Assembly: GCA_051251645.1 (NCBI GenBank)
Contig: JBPOEY010000001.1
Location: forward strand, 62,001-126,000
Length of the DNA stretch: 64,000 nucleotides
DNA from: Litorimonas sp051251645
Lineage (GTDB): Bacteria; Pseudomonadota; Alphaproteobacteria; Caulobacterales; Maricaulaceae
Direction of reading: 5' to 3'
Part shown: positions 51,909 through 59,306 of the stretch, one piece after another
How the letters are laid out: the number at the start of each line of letters is the position of its first letter
Numbering within the stretch: the stretch's first letter is position 1
Made by a program: the position numbers and the translations under genes
The notes under the pieces: model-generated
The model's input: only the letters and a program-made list of their open reading frames with translations
What the model was told of the DNA's origin: nothing
Database searches by the model: none

Positions 51909-52694
51909 ATGAAACTCACCTCATCTCTCTCTGCCATCGTTACAGGCGGCGCGTCTGGCCTCGGTGAAGGCACAGCGCGCATGTTGGCGTCACACGGCGT
52001 CAAAGTGGGCATCTTTGATATGAATGAAGAGCGCGGGCAGTCTGTGGCGAAAGATATTGGCGGCATTTTTGCTAAGGTAAACGTGTCTGACAATGCCTCG
52101 GTTGACGCTGGGTTCGAAGCGATCCGCGCTGAAATTGGCCAAGAGCGGATCATGGTCAATTGCGCTGGCATTGGCGGCGGGATCAAGACCGCCTCACGCA
52201 AACGCGACACGGGCGAAATTTCAGCCCACGACCCCGAAGCCTTCATTCGCATCATCAATATCAACCTCATCGGAAGTTTTCTCTGCGCGTCAAAATCCGC
52301 CGCGGGTATGATGACGCTCGACCCGACCCAACCGGACGGCGAACGCGGGGTGATCATCAACACGGCCTCTGTTGCCGCGCAAGATGGTCAAATCGGGCAG
52401 GTGGCTTACGCCGCGTCAAAGGGCGGCATCTTGTCGATGGCCTTACCGATGGCGCGGGACCTGGCGCGCGAAGGCATTCGCGTGAACACGATCTTGCCGG
52501 GCTTTTACGAGACTCCGATTTATCAGCAAATGAAACCGGAAGTGAAAGAAAACCTGCGCGCGCATGTGCAGTTCCCGAACCGCTTTGGCCAGCCCGAAGA
52601 GTTTGGCGATGTGGTCCGTTTCATGTGCGAGCATGGTTACATCAATGGCGAATATATCCGCACGGACGCTGGCGCGCGCATGCCGCCGCGTTAG
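51909..52694 (+). CDS. SDR-family oxidoreductase (3-hydroxyacyl-CoA dehydrogenase type II-like)
   Basis: A 261-residue short-chain dehydrogenase. The NAD-binding TGGASGLGEGTAR is at about residues 11-23, NCAGIG at about 80-85, and the catalytic Ser in NTASVAAQDGQ with the YAASK motif (Tyr/Lys) further on. The NAD-preferring Asp (FDMNEE) follows beta strand 2. The overall pattern resembles HSD10-type 3-hydroxyacyl-CoA dehydrogenases used in fatty-acid or isoleucine degradation. It is probably monocistronic, between ftsY and bfd. Confidence 0.88.
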   Translation: MKLTSSLSAIVTGGASGLGEGTARMLASHGVKVGIFDMNEERGQSVAKDIGGIFAKVNVSDNASVDAGFEAIRAEIGQERIMVNCAGIGGGIKTASRKRDTGEISAHDPEAFIRIININLIGSFLCASKSAAGMMTLDPTQPDGERGVIINTASVAAQDGQIGQVAYAASKGGILSMALPMARDLAREGIRVNTILPGFYETPIYQQMKPEVKENLRAHVQFPNRFGQPEEFGDVVRFMCEHGYINGEYIRTDAGARMPPR

Positions 52695-52705
52695 CCATCA
52701 CGCCC

Positions 52706-52762
52706 TCCGCCCGCTATTGCCGGGCGGACGATCACAGTAATCGGTCCTCGGACCGATTACTG
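52706..52762. terminator. Two adjacent perfect hairpins after the SDR gene
   Basis: First stem TCCGCCCG/CGGGCGGA (52706-52728) with a 7-nt loop, then a 13-bp perfect stem CAGTAATCGGTCC/GGACCGATTACTG (52735-52762) with a 2-nt centre. Neither is followed by a T-run. They may stop SDR read-through toward bfd, but might equally be a DNA palindrome or a repeat element. Confidence 0.55.
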
Positions 52763-52782
52763 GCACAGGCTGCACATAAACC

Positions 52783-52820
52783 TGACAATCATTCGCAAAG
52801 TGATTGACAATCGTTCGCAA
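52783..52820. promoter_or_regulatory. Tandem Fur-like boxes upstream of bfd
   Basis: Two near-identical 16-mers, TGACAATCATTCGCAA (52783-52798) and TGACAATCGTTCGCAA (52805-52820), start 22 bp apart, about two helical turns. They resemble the AT-rich Fur/Mur-type dyads of alphaproteobacteria, and the second overlaps the -35 element of the bfd promoter. Iron-dependent repression of bfd by the Fur protein encoded at 44486-44902 is the simple prediction. Confidence 0.65.
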
Positions 52821-52831
52821 TCGATTATCTA
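52804..52831 (+). promoter_or_regulatory. bfd promoter, probably leaderless
   Basis: TTGACA (52804-52809), a 16-nt spacer and TATCTA (52826-52831). A start point 6-7 nt after the -10 would coincide with the GTG start codon of bfd at 52838, and no Shine-Dalgarno sequence precedes that codon. Confidence 0.55.
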
Positions 52832-52837
52832 GAATTC

Positions 52838-53029
52838 GTGATCCATTGCATTTGCAACAATATCAACACCAAGGCTGTCGAAGCCGCGGCCGCCAAAGGG
52901 GCGGAAACAGCGGCTTGCGTTCAGCGCGCGTGCGGCAGTCGTTTTCGCTGCGGTCAGTGCCGCGTGGACATCGAACAGCATTTGCGTGGCTGGCGTCAAA
53001 CCCGCCCCATGCTCGACGCGGCTGAATAG
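52838..53029 (+). CDS. bfd: Bacterioferritin-associated ferredoxin (BFD-like [2Fe-2S] protein)
   Basis: A 63-residue protein with Cys4 and Cys6 in the IHCICNN start and Cys38/Cys41 in FRCGQCRVD, the C-x-C...C-x2-C cluster pattern of Bfd. Two further cysteines (27 and 32) lie between. Bfd reduces the ferric core of bacterioferritin so that iron can be released. It lies just upstream of bfr and downstream of two Fur-like boxes. The GTG start is set by conserved residues and a promoter that leaves almost no leader. Confidence 0.9.
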   Translation: MIHCICNNINTKAVEAAAAKGAETAACVQRACGSRFRCGQCRVDIEQHLRGWRQTRPMLDAAE

Positions 53030-53129
53030 CCTAATCCCCTGAAATCATTGCCTTTGCGTCGCGTTCGCGAGGAAATAGTCGGTTGGCTGTATTTTCTTTG
53101 CGAATGAAAATCGGGTGCCGCGATTGTCT

Positions 53130-53157
53130 TTGACAGTTCTCATTTTTCAACTCTAAG
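53130..53157 (+). promoter_or_regulatory. bfr promoter candidate, possibly leaderless
   Basis: TTGACA (53130-53135), 16-nt spacer and TCTAAG (53152-53157), with the bfr ATG 9 nt after the -10. A half-matching Fur-like sequence TTTGCGAATGA lies upstream at 53098-53108. The geometry repeats that at bfd. Confidence 0.45.
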
Positions 53158-53165
53158 TGATATCT

Positions 53166-53651
53166 ATGTTAAGAGATCCCGAAGTTGTCGTTTGGCTCAA
53201 CCGTGCCCTCAAGGCTGAATTGACCGCCATCAATCAATATTTCCTGCATTCCCGCATGCTCAAAGACTGGGGCGTCACGCTGTTGGCCAAAAAAGAGTAT
53301 GAAGAATCAATCGAGGAAATGAATCACGCGGACGAAATTCTGGAGCGTATTCTGTTTCTCGGGGGTCTGCCGAACCTGCAAGACCTCGGCAAACTTCACA
53401 TCGGCGAAGATGTGAAAGAAATTCTCGAATGCGACATGAAGCTCGAAGAAATCGCGATTCCGATTTATCGTGATGCGATCCATTATTGTGAGACTGTGCG
53501 CGATTACGGCACGCGCGACTTGCTACAGCGTATTTTAGTTGATGAGGAAGAGCATGTCGACTTCCTCGAAACGCAGTTCGACCTGATCAAACAGATCGGT
53601 ATTGAGCGTTATATCAAATTGCAAAGTGAGCCCGTAACGGCCGCAAAATAG
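53166..53651 (+). CDS. bfr: Bacterioferritin
   Basis: A 161-residue ferritin-like protein starting MLRDPEVVVWLN at 53166; a GTG nine bases upstream would add three residues. The heme-ligand Met is in IEEMNHADEI, and the di-iron ferroxidase residues are seen: Glu in LKAELTAINQYF, Glu and His around EEMNHADE, Glu in MKLEEIAIP and Glu/His in VDEEEHVDF. It stores iron in a 24-mer shell and works with Bfd. It lies 136 nt after bfd and probably has its own promoter. A weak hairpin with CGACA/TGTCG arms follows. Confidence 0.96.
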   Translation: MLRDPEVVVWLNRALKAELTAINQYFLHSRMLKDWGVTLLAKKEYEESIEEMNHADEILERILFLGGLPNLQDLGKLHIGEDVKEILECDMKLEEIAIPIYRDAIHYCETVRDYGTRDLLQRILVDEEEHVDFLETQFDLIKQIGIERYIKLQSEPVTAAK

Positions 53652-53856
53652 CGATCTCGACAGTTGGATGTGTCGATTGTCCACAACTTACAGTACATTA
53701 AGCCTGTGTCTTACGCTCAGAGAACTGACTGCGTCGCAAAACTGTCACTTGGCGAGTGCCTACGCTATTGTGTAACTGGGCGGTGTTGAAGCGGTCAAAC
53801 ACACTCGGATTCTCGGTGTGTGTCAGGCTGCAGCGGGATTTCCTAGAAGGTCAGCC

Positions 53857-54882
53857 ATGTCCGGTATAGAGATTTTAGGCGTCATTGGGTTCGCCTTGGC
53901 GGCGTATTCTGTCGTCGCCAATGATGCGATCCAGACGTTAGGGACGTTTCTTCGTTCCAATCAAAAGCGATCATGGTGGGTGCTCTGGCTCTTTGCCGGC
54001 TCGATCCTCATCGCTGTTTTGATTTATGGGTATTACACCCACGCCAGTGACATCGCCTATGGGCGGTTAAACCGGATTCCTTACCCAGAAGGCGGGATCC
54101 AATGGTACCATGTCTTGCCTCCGGCCGTTCTGATCTTGCTAACCCGCCTGTCGGTTCCGGTCTCAACGACTTTCCTTGTTTTGACGATGTTCGCTCTGAC
54201 GGGCGGCGCCACGACTGAGGGGCTGATGGGCAGTATGCTGGTCAAATCCGTGCTCGGCTATGCCGTCGCCTTTGCCTCTGCCGTCGTCATCTACACACTC
54301 ATTTCGCGAACTTATTCGCGCTGGATCGACCGGACACAGGACGTGGGCGCCGCATCCTATTGGTATGTGTTCCAGTGGATCACGACCGCCTTTCTTTGGT
54401 GGCAATGGCTGGCGCAAGACTTGGCCAATATTTTCGTCTTCCTCCCGCGGGAGACCGTTGTGACGGCAGAGGGGACGCAGGTCATGATTGCGGCCACGAC
54501 CGTCTTCTGGGGTGGCTTCCTGACGCTCGGATTGCTGGCTTATACCTTCTATCGTCGCGGCGGAAAAATTCAGGAAATCGTCAACGCGAAGACGAACACG
54601 CATGATCCCCGTGTCGGGACATTGGTCGACATCATGTTCGGCATCATCTTGCTGATCTTCAAAGAAATGAATGATATTCCGATGAGCACGACCTGGGTCT
54701 TCTTGGGCCTCATTGCGGGCCGTGAACTGGCTGTCTCTTATGTCGCCGGACTTCGGGACCGGGTTGAAGCGCTCCGCGATGTGACCAAAGATGCGGGACG
54801 CCTGCTGTTCGGGTTAGCCGTCTCCGTCGCCTTGGCCGTATTTATCCCCTGGGCCGCGACAGGCAATATGCCAACCTTCTAG
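53857..54882 (+). CDS. Hypothetical polytopic membrane protein (341 aa)
   Basis: From the ATG at 53857 (MSGIEILGVIGFALAAYSVV) there are about eight to nine hydrophobic segments. The first helices contain VVANDAIQTLGTFLRSNQK, which loosely recalls the GAND motif of PiT phosphate permeases, and later RELAVSYVAGLRDRV. I do not recognise a named family, though it looks well formed and conserved in style. A 205-nt region upstream includes an imperfect ACACAC/GTGTGT repeat just before the start. A strong terminator follows. Confidence 0.7.
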   Translation: MSGIEILGVIGFALAAYSVVANDAIQTLGTFLRSNQKRSWWVLWLFAGSILIAVLIYGYYTHASDIAYGRLNRIPYPEGGIQWYHVLPPAVLILLTRLSVPVSTTFLVLTMFALTGGATTEGLMGSMLVKSVLGYAVAFASAVVIYTLISRTYSRWIDRTQDVGAASYWYVFQWITTAFLWWQWLAQDLANIFVFLPRETVVTAEGTQVMIAATTVFWGGFLTLGLLAYTFYRRGGKIQEIVNAKTNTHDPRVGTLVDIMFGIILLIFKEMNDIPMSTTWVFLGLIAGRELAVSYVAGLRDRVEALRDVTKDAGRLLFGLAVSVALAVFIPWAATGNMPTF

Positions 54883-54903
54883 GCCTCGGCCTTATTGATT
54901 ATG

Positions 54904-54943
54904 AAAAAGCCGGCTCCTAAAAATTAGGGCGCCGGCTTTTTTT
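54904..54943. terminator. Bidirectional terminator
   Basis: GC-rich arms AAAAAGCCGGC (54904-54914) and GCCGGCTTTTTTT (54931-54943) around an imperfect inner stem, with A and T runs on the outside. It serves the plus-strand membrane protein gene and the convergent serine hydrolase gene. Confidence 0.9.
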
Positions 54944-54959
54944 GTGGGTGGCGTTAAGA

Positions 54960-56189
54960 TTACTGTGTGTTTCCCGGCGTGTTATCCGCGATGATGGCTT
55001 TTGCAATTTGCGCGGCAAGATCATCAAACGCGCGCTGTGTCTCGTTCAATACGCTGCCGTCATTGGTCGCAATGACAAACACTGTGTCTTGGTTTGGCAA
55101 CAGGACAAGCAGCGCATACCACATGGTGTTGGACCCATTATGCCAGATCACGGGGTCTTCGCTTGCCCCCTCTTTTCCATCGGTAAAGTCGCGGCTTTGA
55201 ACGACCCACCCATAGGCATAATCATTCAACACGGGCGTGTGCAGTCGTGTGTAGGTCTCAGGCGAGAGGAGGGCGGTCTCGCTCGCCCCGGCGTTTAGAT
55301 GCGCCCGCCCATAGGTCAGGAGGTCATCCAACGTCATATGCATCGTGCCCGCCGCCGCCATCCAGGGGGGATTATCCGGGTTCCCAGCGGGGCTCATTGC
55401 AATTTTGAGGGCCCCAAGTTTACGGTGTCCCCACGGCACGCTCTGTGGTGTGTCGCCCCCGCTATTGCCAGTGGGGGCGCCGAATCCGAGTGTGGAGAGC
55501 CCTAACGGCTCCGCGACACGGGTTTGGATGATGTTTTCCCAACTGTCGCCCGTGGCCTCTTCCGCCATGATAGACGCCAGCATGAAGCCTTCATTCGAAT
55601 AGGAAAACGCCGTGCCGGGTTCGGTCTCGGGCGGATTGGCGAGCAATATGGCCGCGATTTCACGTCGCACGTCGCGCAATCCCGCGGGTTCGCTCACGGT
55701 CTTAACCATGGCCGCAAGGGGCGCACGCGGAATGCTGGCCGTATGGGTCAGGAGTTGATGCAACGTCACATCGCGCCAGCCTGCGTCCATCAGGACGTCT
55801 GGTAGCCGCTGGCCAAGCGTATCGTCCCAACGCATGACGCTGTCCTCGACCAATGTTGCAATCGCGGTCGCGCTCATGGATTTGCCGATCGATCCGACAT
55901 GAAACAGATCCGACGCCAATAGGGGATCGGTCTGTTCTTTCGTCCGATATCCCGTTTCAGCCTGTGCGACGACGGCGTCGCCGACCACCACTTTCGCCGC
56001 GATCCCGACAAGCTTGCGCTCTGCCGCAATCCCCTCAATCGCGGTTTGCAAGGCGGGCGAGGACAGTTCGGTGAGAGGGGCCGCCTCGGGCCCCGGACGA
56101 TTGGATATTTTGGCCGAGAGCCAGAATCCGACAATGATGAGCGCAAGGACGGCGATGATCCCGCCGACGATTTTGAGGAAGAGTTTCAT
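54960..56189 (-). CDS. Class C beta-lactamase-family serine hydrolase
   Basis: A 409-residue protein from the ATG at 56189 (MKLFLKIVGGIIAVLALIIVGFWLSAKI), giving one N-terminal membrane anchor and a periplasmic domain. Catalytic motifs: SxxK in HVGSIGKSMSATAIA (about residue 103), the Tyr motif YSNEGF and the KTG-like HNGSNTM. Family members include esterases, D-peptidases and true beta-lactamases; antibiotic hydrolysis cannot be assumed. A good terminator separates it from the gene downstream. Confidence 0.85.
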   Translation of the reverse strand: MKLFLKIVGGIIAVLALIIVGFWLSAKISNRPGPEAAPLTELSSPALQTAIEGIAAERKLVGIAAKVVVGDAVVAQAETGYRTKEQTDPLLASDLFHVGSIGKSMSATAIATLVEDSVMRWDDTLGQRLPDVLMDAGWRDVTLHQLLTHTASIPRAPLAAMVKTVSEPAGLRDVRREIAAILLANPPETEPGTAFSYSNEGFMLASIMAEEATGDSWENIIQTRVAEPLGLSTLGFGAPTGNSGGDTPQSVPWGHRKLGALKIAMSPAGNPDNPPWMAAAGTMHMTLDDLLTYGRAHLNAGASETALLSPETYTRLHTPVLNDYAYGWVVQSRDFTDGKEGASEDPVIWHNGSNTMWYALLVLLPNQDTVFVIATNDGSVLNETQRAFDDLAAQIAKAIIADNTPGNTQ

Positions 56190-56233
56190 GGTGTGAGTTT
56201 GGCACACTTGGCCGCACAGTCAAAATAAGTAGA

Positions 56234-56367
56234 CCCAGCTAACCGGAGTTTGAATTCCGGCGCTGGGCCTGATAGGGAATGTCCACCGGCATCGAACCAG
56301 TAAAGCGAGTTTGAACCTCGCCAATCCCAATGATTAGAGCAGTTGTCTTGCAGGACCTGCTTTAATC
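56234..56367. other. Hairpin-rich intergenic region
   Basis: Within 140 nt lie three hairpins: a nested stem CCCAGC/GCTGGG enclosing CCGGA/TCCGG (56234-56267); GCGAG/CTCGC (56305-56321) around loop TTTGAAC-like bases; and a long near-perfect stem GATTAGAGCAG/CTGCTTTAATC (56332-56367). The last could end the RAMA-like gene (minus strand), but there is no T-run. No gene is seen here. A structured RNA or mobile-element remnant is possible. Confidence 0.4.
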
Positions 56368-56372
56368 ATGTT

Positions 56373-56792
56373 CTATTTTCTCAGAAGATCGATTGAACAT
56401 CGGGTCCCTTCTTCGTTGAGAAATTGCCAGTTTCCATTCCAAATGTTTTCGTTTCCAGCGGCTATAGACTCATTGAGTCTGTTGAGAGAGGTGTATGTGT
56501 CTCCGGTATCTGTACGCACCCATTGCCCTTCGATCGCTATCGCTTGGTAGAGTTTTCCTTTGTAATGGCGAAAAACTACGAAGCCTTCTGGAAAGTGAAC
56601 ATCATTACGGGAGTCATAGTATCCATTCAGCTTAACATCATTTTCTTCAGTAACTTCAATGAGTTGAAAGTGATCAGCAGTGCGAAGGTCGAATAGGCGA
56701 GAGAGAATATCGTTCTCATTCTCCTCCCCATCTTTACGAGCAGCCCATATGGCAGCGAAGACCTCTGTAGATATTTCAATATGACGACTCAT
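56373..56792 (-). CDS. SeqA-N-like / RAMA-like domain protein
   Basis: A 139-residue protein. The first ~35 residues (IEISTEVFAAIWAARKDGEENENDILSRLF) resemble the ribbon-helix-helix dimer domain at the SeqA N-terminus. Residues ~65-135 (FVVFRHYKGKLYQAIAIEGQWV, then YTSLNRLNESIAAG and WNGNWQFLNEEGT) resemble the RAMA domain found in DNA-modification and restriction-associated proteins. It is AT-rich and has no restriction or methylase partner next to it. A DNA- or modification-binding role is inferred. Probably horizontally acquired. Confidence 0.6.
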   Translation of the reverse strand: MSRHIEISTEVFAAIWAARKDGEENENDILSRLFDLRTADHFQLIEVTEENDVKLNGYYDSRNDVHFPEGFVVFRHYKGKLYQAIAIEGQWVRTDTGDTYTSLNRLNESIAAGNENIWNGNWQFLNEEGTRCSIDLLRK

Positions 56793-56811
56793 GGGCGCTC
56801 AATGGAGCTGA

Positions 56812-56855
56812 AAAACGCTCAAGTCAACCCTATGAGTTAAGTATTTGAGTGTTTT
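56812..56855 (-). terminator. Terminator downstream of cobT
   Basis: Arms AAAACGCTCAA (56812-56822) and TTGAGTGTTTT (56845-56855) pair with one G-U wobble, read on the minus strand as a stem followed by a GTTTTTC-like T-run. It lies just beyond the cobT stop at 56866 and before the RAMA-like gene start. Confidence 0.55.
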
Positions 56856-56865
56856 GTAGAAATTT

Positions 56866-58689
56866 CTAGCGACGCCCCTTATCAAACAACTCCGCCAGCT
56901 TTTCTGTCATCGCGCCGCCGAGCTGTTCGACGTCCATGATGGTGACGGCTTTGGAATACCAGCGGGTGACGTCGTGGCCGATGCCGATGGCGACGAGTTC
57001 GACGTCGGAGCGGTTCTCCAATGTGTCGATCATTTCACGCAAATGGGTTTCCAACAGACCAACCTTGTTTTGGCTTTGGGTCGCATCATCGACGGGCGCA
57101 CCGTCTGAAATGACCATCAGAATGCGGCGTTGTTCGGGCCGTGCCATCAGGCGGCGATAGGCCCAGTCCAGCGCTTCGCCGTCGATATTTTCTTTGAGCA
57201 AGCCTTCGCGCATCATCAGGCCGAGGTTCCGCTTGGCGCGACGCCACGGCATGTCGGCGGATTTATAGACGATATGGCGCAGATCATTCAGGCGTCCCGG
57301 CTGGCTCGGTTTACCCGCCGTCATCCACTCTTGGAAGGATTTACCGCCCTTCCATGCCTTCGTGGTGAATCCGAGGATTTCGGCCTTCACCCCGCAACGT
57401 TCCAGCGTGCGCGCCATAATATCGGCGCAGACCGCCGCGACCATGATCGGGCGGCCCCGCATGGATCCGCTATTATCAATTAGGATCGAGACGACCGTAT
57501 CGCGGAAGTCGGTTTCTTTCTCTTCCTTGAAGGTCAAGCTCGACAGCGGATCAATAACAACGCGCGAAAGCCGCGCCGTGTCCAGCATGCCTTCTTCCAA
57601 ATCGAAGGTCCAACTGCGTTGCTGTTGCGCTTGCAGGCGACGTTGCAACCGGTTGGCGAGACGTGAAATCACGGACGACAGCCCGGCCATATGTTGATCG
57701 AGATAGCCACGCAGCCGGTCCAGCTCTTCCGGCGGGCAGAGGTCTTCGGCTTTCACCACCTCATCATGTTTGGTTGTGTAGACGCGGTAGGGGGCCGGGC
57801 TGTTACGCGGCTGCGGGCGCTGCGACGGGGCGTCGGGTGATTGCTCGCTATCGTCGCTCTCGCCGTCAATGTTTTCTGCGTCGACAATGTCTTGCGCGTC
57901 GTCCGCGTCTTCATCGAGGGCGTCAGCGTCCGAGACTTCGGTCTGGCCTTGTTGGTCCTCATTCGGGGCATCTGCGGATTGGTCTTCTTGCTCGTCCTGA
58001 TCGTCTTGCTGGCTGTCTTCGTCTTGATCCTCTTCTTGCTCCGGGTCCGCATTGTCACGGTCAAGTGTGAGGTCGCCGATGAAATCATTGACGTGACGGC
58101 CAAAGGCGTCCTGATCATGGATCAGGTCGAGTAAGGCTTTGATCCGGCCTTGGCTGCGCTCATTAATTTCCTCGCGCCACGCGCTCATAATGCCGTTGGT
58201 TGTTTCGGGTAGCGTCCGTCCCGTGAGCCGTTCGCGCGCAAATAGCCCGATGGCTTCGGCGAAGCTGGTATCGTCCTTGGCAATGTCGGGTTTATCAAAC
58301 CCGCGCCGTTTGGCCCGGGCGGATAGCGCCGCGCTCAGATTATCGGCCAAGCCTGACAGATGCCGCCCGCCCAGCGTTTCCACGCGCGCTTGTTCCAGCG
58401 CTTCGAACACGGCTCGCGCCGCGCCAGATTTAGGCTGGTTCGTTGCGTGAATATCCGCATCGTGCAGCGCGATTTTGAGCGCCAGCCCATCCGCATCACC
58501 GCGCACTTTGGCAATTTGATCCGATTTTGGCATCGGCGGCAGGCTCGGCAGCATGACTTGGTCACGCACCAATCCGGCGACGTCGCCGCCAAAGGAGACT
58601 TCCAAGTCTTCCCGCGCGGCAATCGCTTTGGTCGCCGCGCTAAGTGAGCGTTTGAAATTATCAATCGGTTGAGCAGTATCGTTTTTCAT
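56866..58689 (-). CDS. cobT: Aerobic cobaltochelatase subunit CobT
   Basis: A 607-residue protein. The ATG at 58689 (MKNDTAQPIDNFKRSLSAAT) is preferred to a start 54 nt upstream. An N-terminal helical part precedes an extremely acidic stretch (about residues 210-290, rich in Glu/Asp/Gln) and a C-terminal von Willebrand A domain with the MIDAS SILIDNSGSMRGRPI near residue 420. CobT, with CobS and CobN, inserts cobalt into hydrogenobyrinic acid diamide in B12 synthesis. CobS, normally the gene immediately upstream, is absent here; CobN is also not in the window. Confidence 0.92.
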   Translation of the reverse strand: MKNDTAQPIDNFKRSLSAATKAIAAREDLEVSFGGDVAGLVRDQVMLPSLPPMPKSDQIAKVRGDADGLALKIALHDADIHATNQPKSGAARAVFEALEQARVETLGGRHLSGLADNLSAALSARAKRRGFDKPDIAKDDTSFAEAIGLFARERLTGRTLPETTNGIMSAWREEINERSQGRIKALLDLIHDQDAFGRHVNDFIGDLTLDRDNADPEQEEDQDEDSQQDDQDEQEDQSADAPNEDQQGQTEVSDADALDEDADDAQDIVDAENIDGESDDSEQSPDAPSQRPQPRNSPAPYRVYTTKHDEVVKAEDLCPPEELDRLRGYLDQHMAGLSSVISRLANRLQRRLQAQQQRSWTFDLEEGMLDTARLSRVVIDPLSSLTFKEEKETDFRDTVVSILIDNSGSMRGRPIMVAAVCADIMARTLERCGVKAEILGFTTKAWKGGKSFQEWMTAGKPSQPGRLNDLRHIVYKSADMPWRRAKRNLGLMMREGLLKENIDGEALDWAYRRLMARPEQRRILMVISDGAPVDDATQSQNKVGLLETHLREMIDTLENRSDVELVAIGIGHDVTRWYSKAVTIMDVEQLGGAMTEKLAELFDKGRR

Positions 58690-58860
58690 CACGCGCTGTT
58701 TACGGGCGAAGCGCGCGGATGTGTAGCGCGGATATGTGATCAATTTTCAGTAATTCACGCGTAAAGCGTTCTTGAGGAGCAGGCCGCGCCAGCCCCTCAA
58801 GAACATTTTATTTCAATGATGGCCTAGAGTCTCACTGACCTATGATCGGCTAAGGCGTCA

Positions 58861-59178
58861 TTAGAGCGCGTGATCTTTACAGAAGGGCGTGTGCGGCAGC
58901 GTTTTAAGCCTGTCTTCGTCAATGGGGTCGCCGCAGGTCACACAGTTGCCAAAGCTGCCCTCTTTAATCCGGTCGAGCGCCGCATCAATGGCGCGGATTT
59001 CGCTTTGCGCCATATCGTCTAGATCATCGAGCACGTCCAAGTTCCGCACTTCCCCACTGTCGCCGTCAAAAGGCTCATCGCCGGAATGCTCAAATCGTTC
59101 TTCGATCTCTTCGGATTTCCCAGTGAGATAGGCGCGGCGATCCGTGAGGACTTTTTTGTAATGTTTCGTATCAGTCAT
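58861..59178 (-). CDS. DksA/TraR-family zinc-finger protein
   Basis: A 105-residue protein: helical coiled-coil region (about 1-75) and a C-terminal zinc finger with Cys79, Cys82, Cys100 and His103 (CVTCG ... PFCKDH), i.e. C3H rather than C4. Related proteins bind the RNA-polymerase secondary channel and adjust transcription during stress. It is shorter than DksA (about 150 aa) and belongs with TraR/YbiI-sized members, so true DksA function is uncertain. Divergent from the M1 peptidase gene. Confidence 0.85.
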   Translation of the reverse strand: MTDTKHYKKVLTDRRAYLTGKSEEIEERFEHSGDEPFDGDSGEVRNLDVLDDLDDMAQSEIRAIDAALDRIKEGSFGNCVTCGDPIDEDRLKTLPHTPFCKDHAL

Positions 59179-59306
59179 AAAAACTCTCTTTCATCTCATA
59201 CAACGCCCCATGGGCCACATTTGTTCACTTCAGCCTCACAGGGCCAAGAAGACTAGGAGGAAGCGAATAAAGGCCTTAGGTTACGCCAGAATGAAGGAAT
59301 CGCAGC

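Noticed and set aside
56280..56325. tRNA-like arms on the minus strand: GCGAG-GTTCAAA-CTCGC with a TCA 'anticodon' and a TTCGATG T-loop-like arm, suggesting selenocysteine or suppressor tRNA
   Set aside because: No matching acceptor stem, no D-arm, a 3-nt variable loop and non-canonical 53-61 pairs. Treated as chance or as a hairpin cluster.
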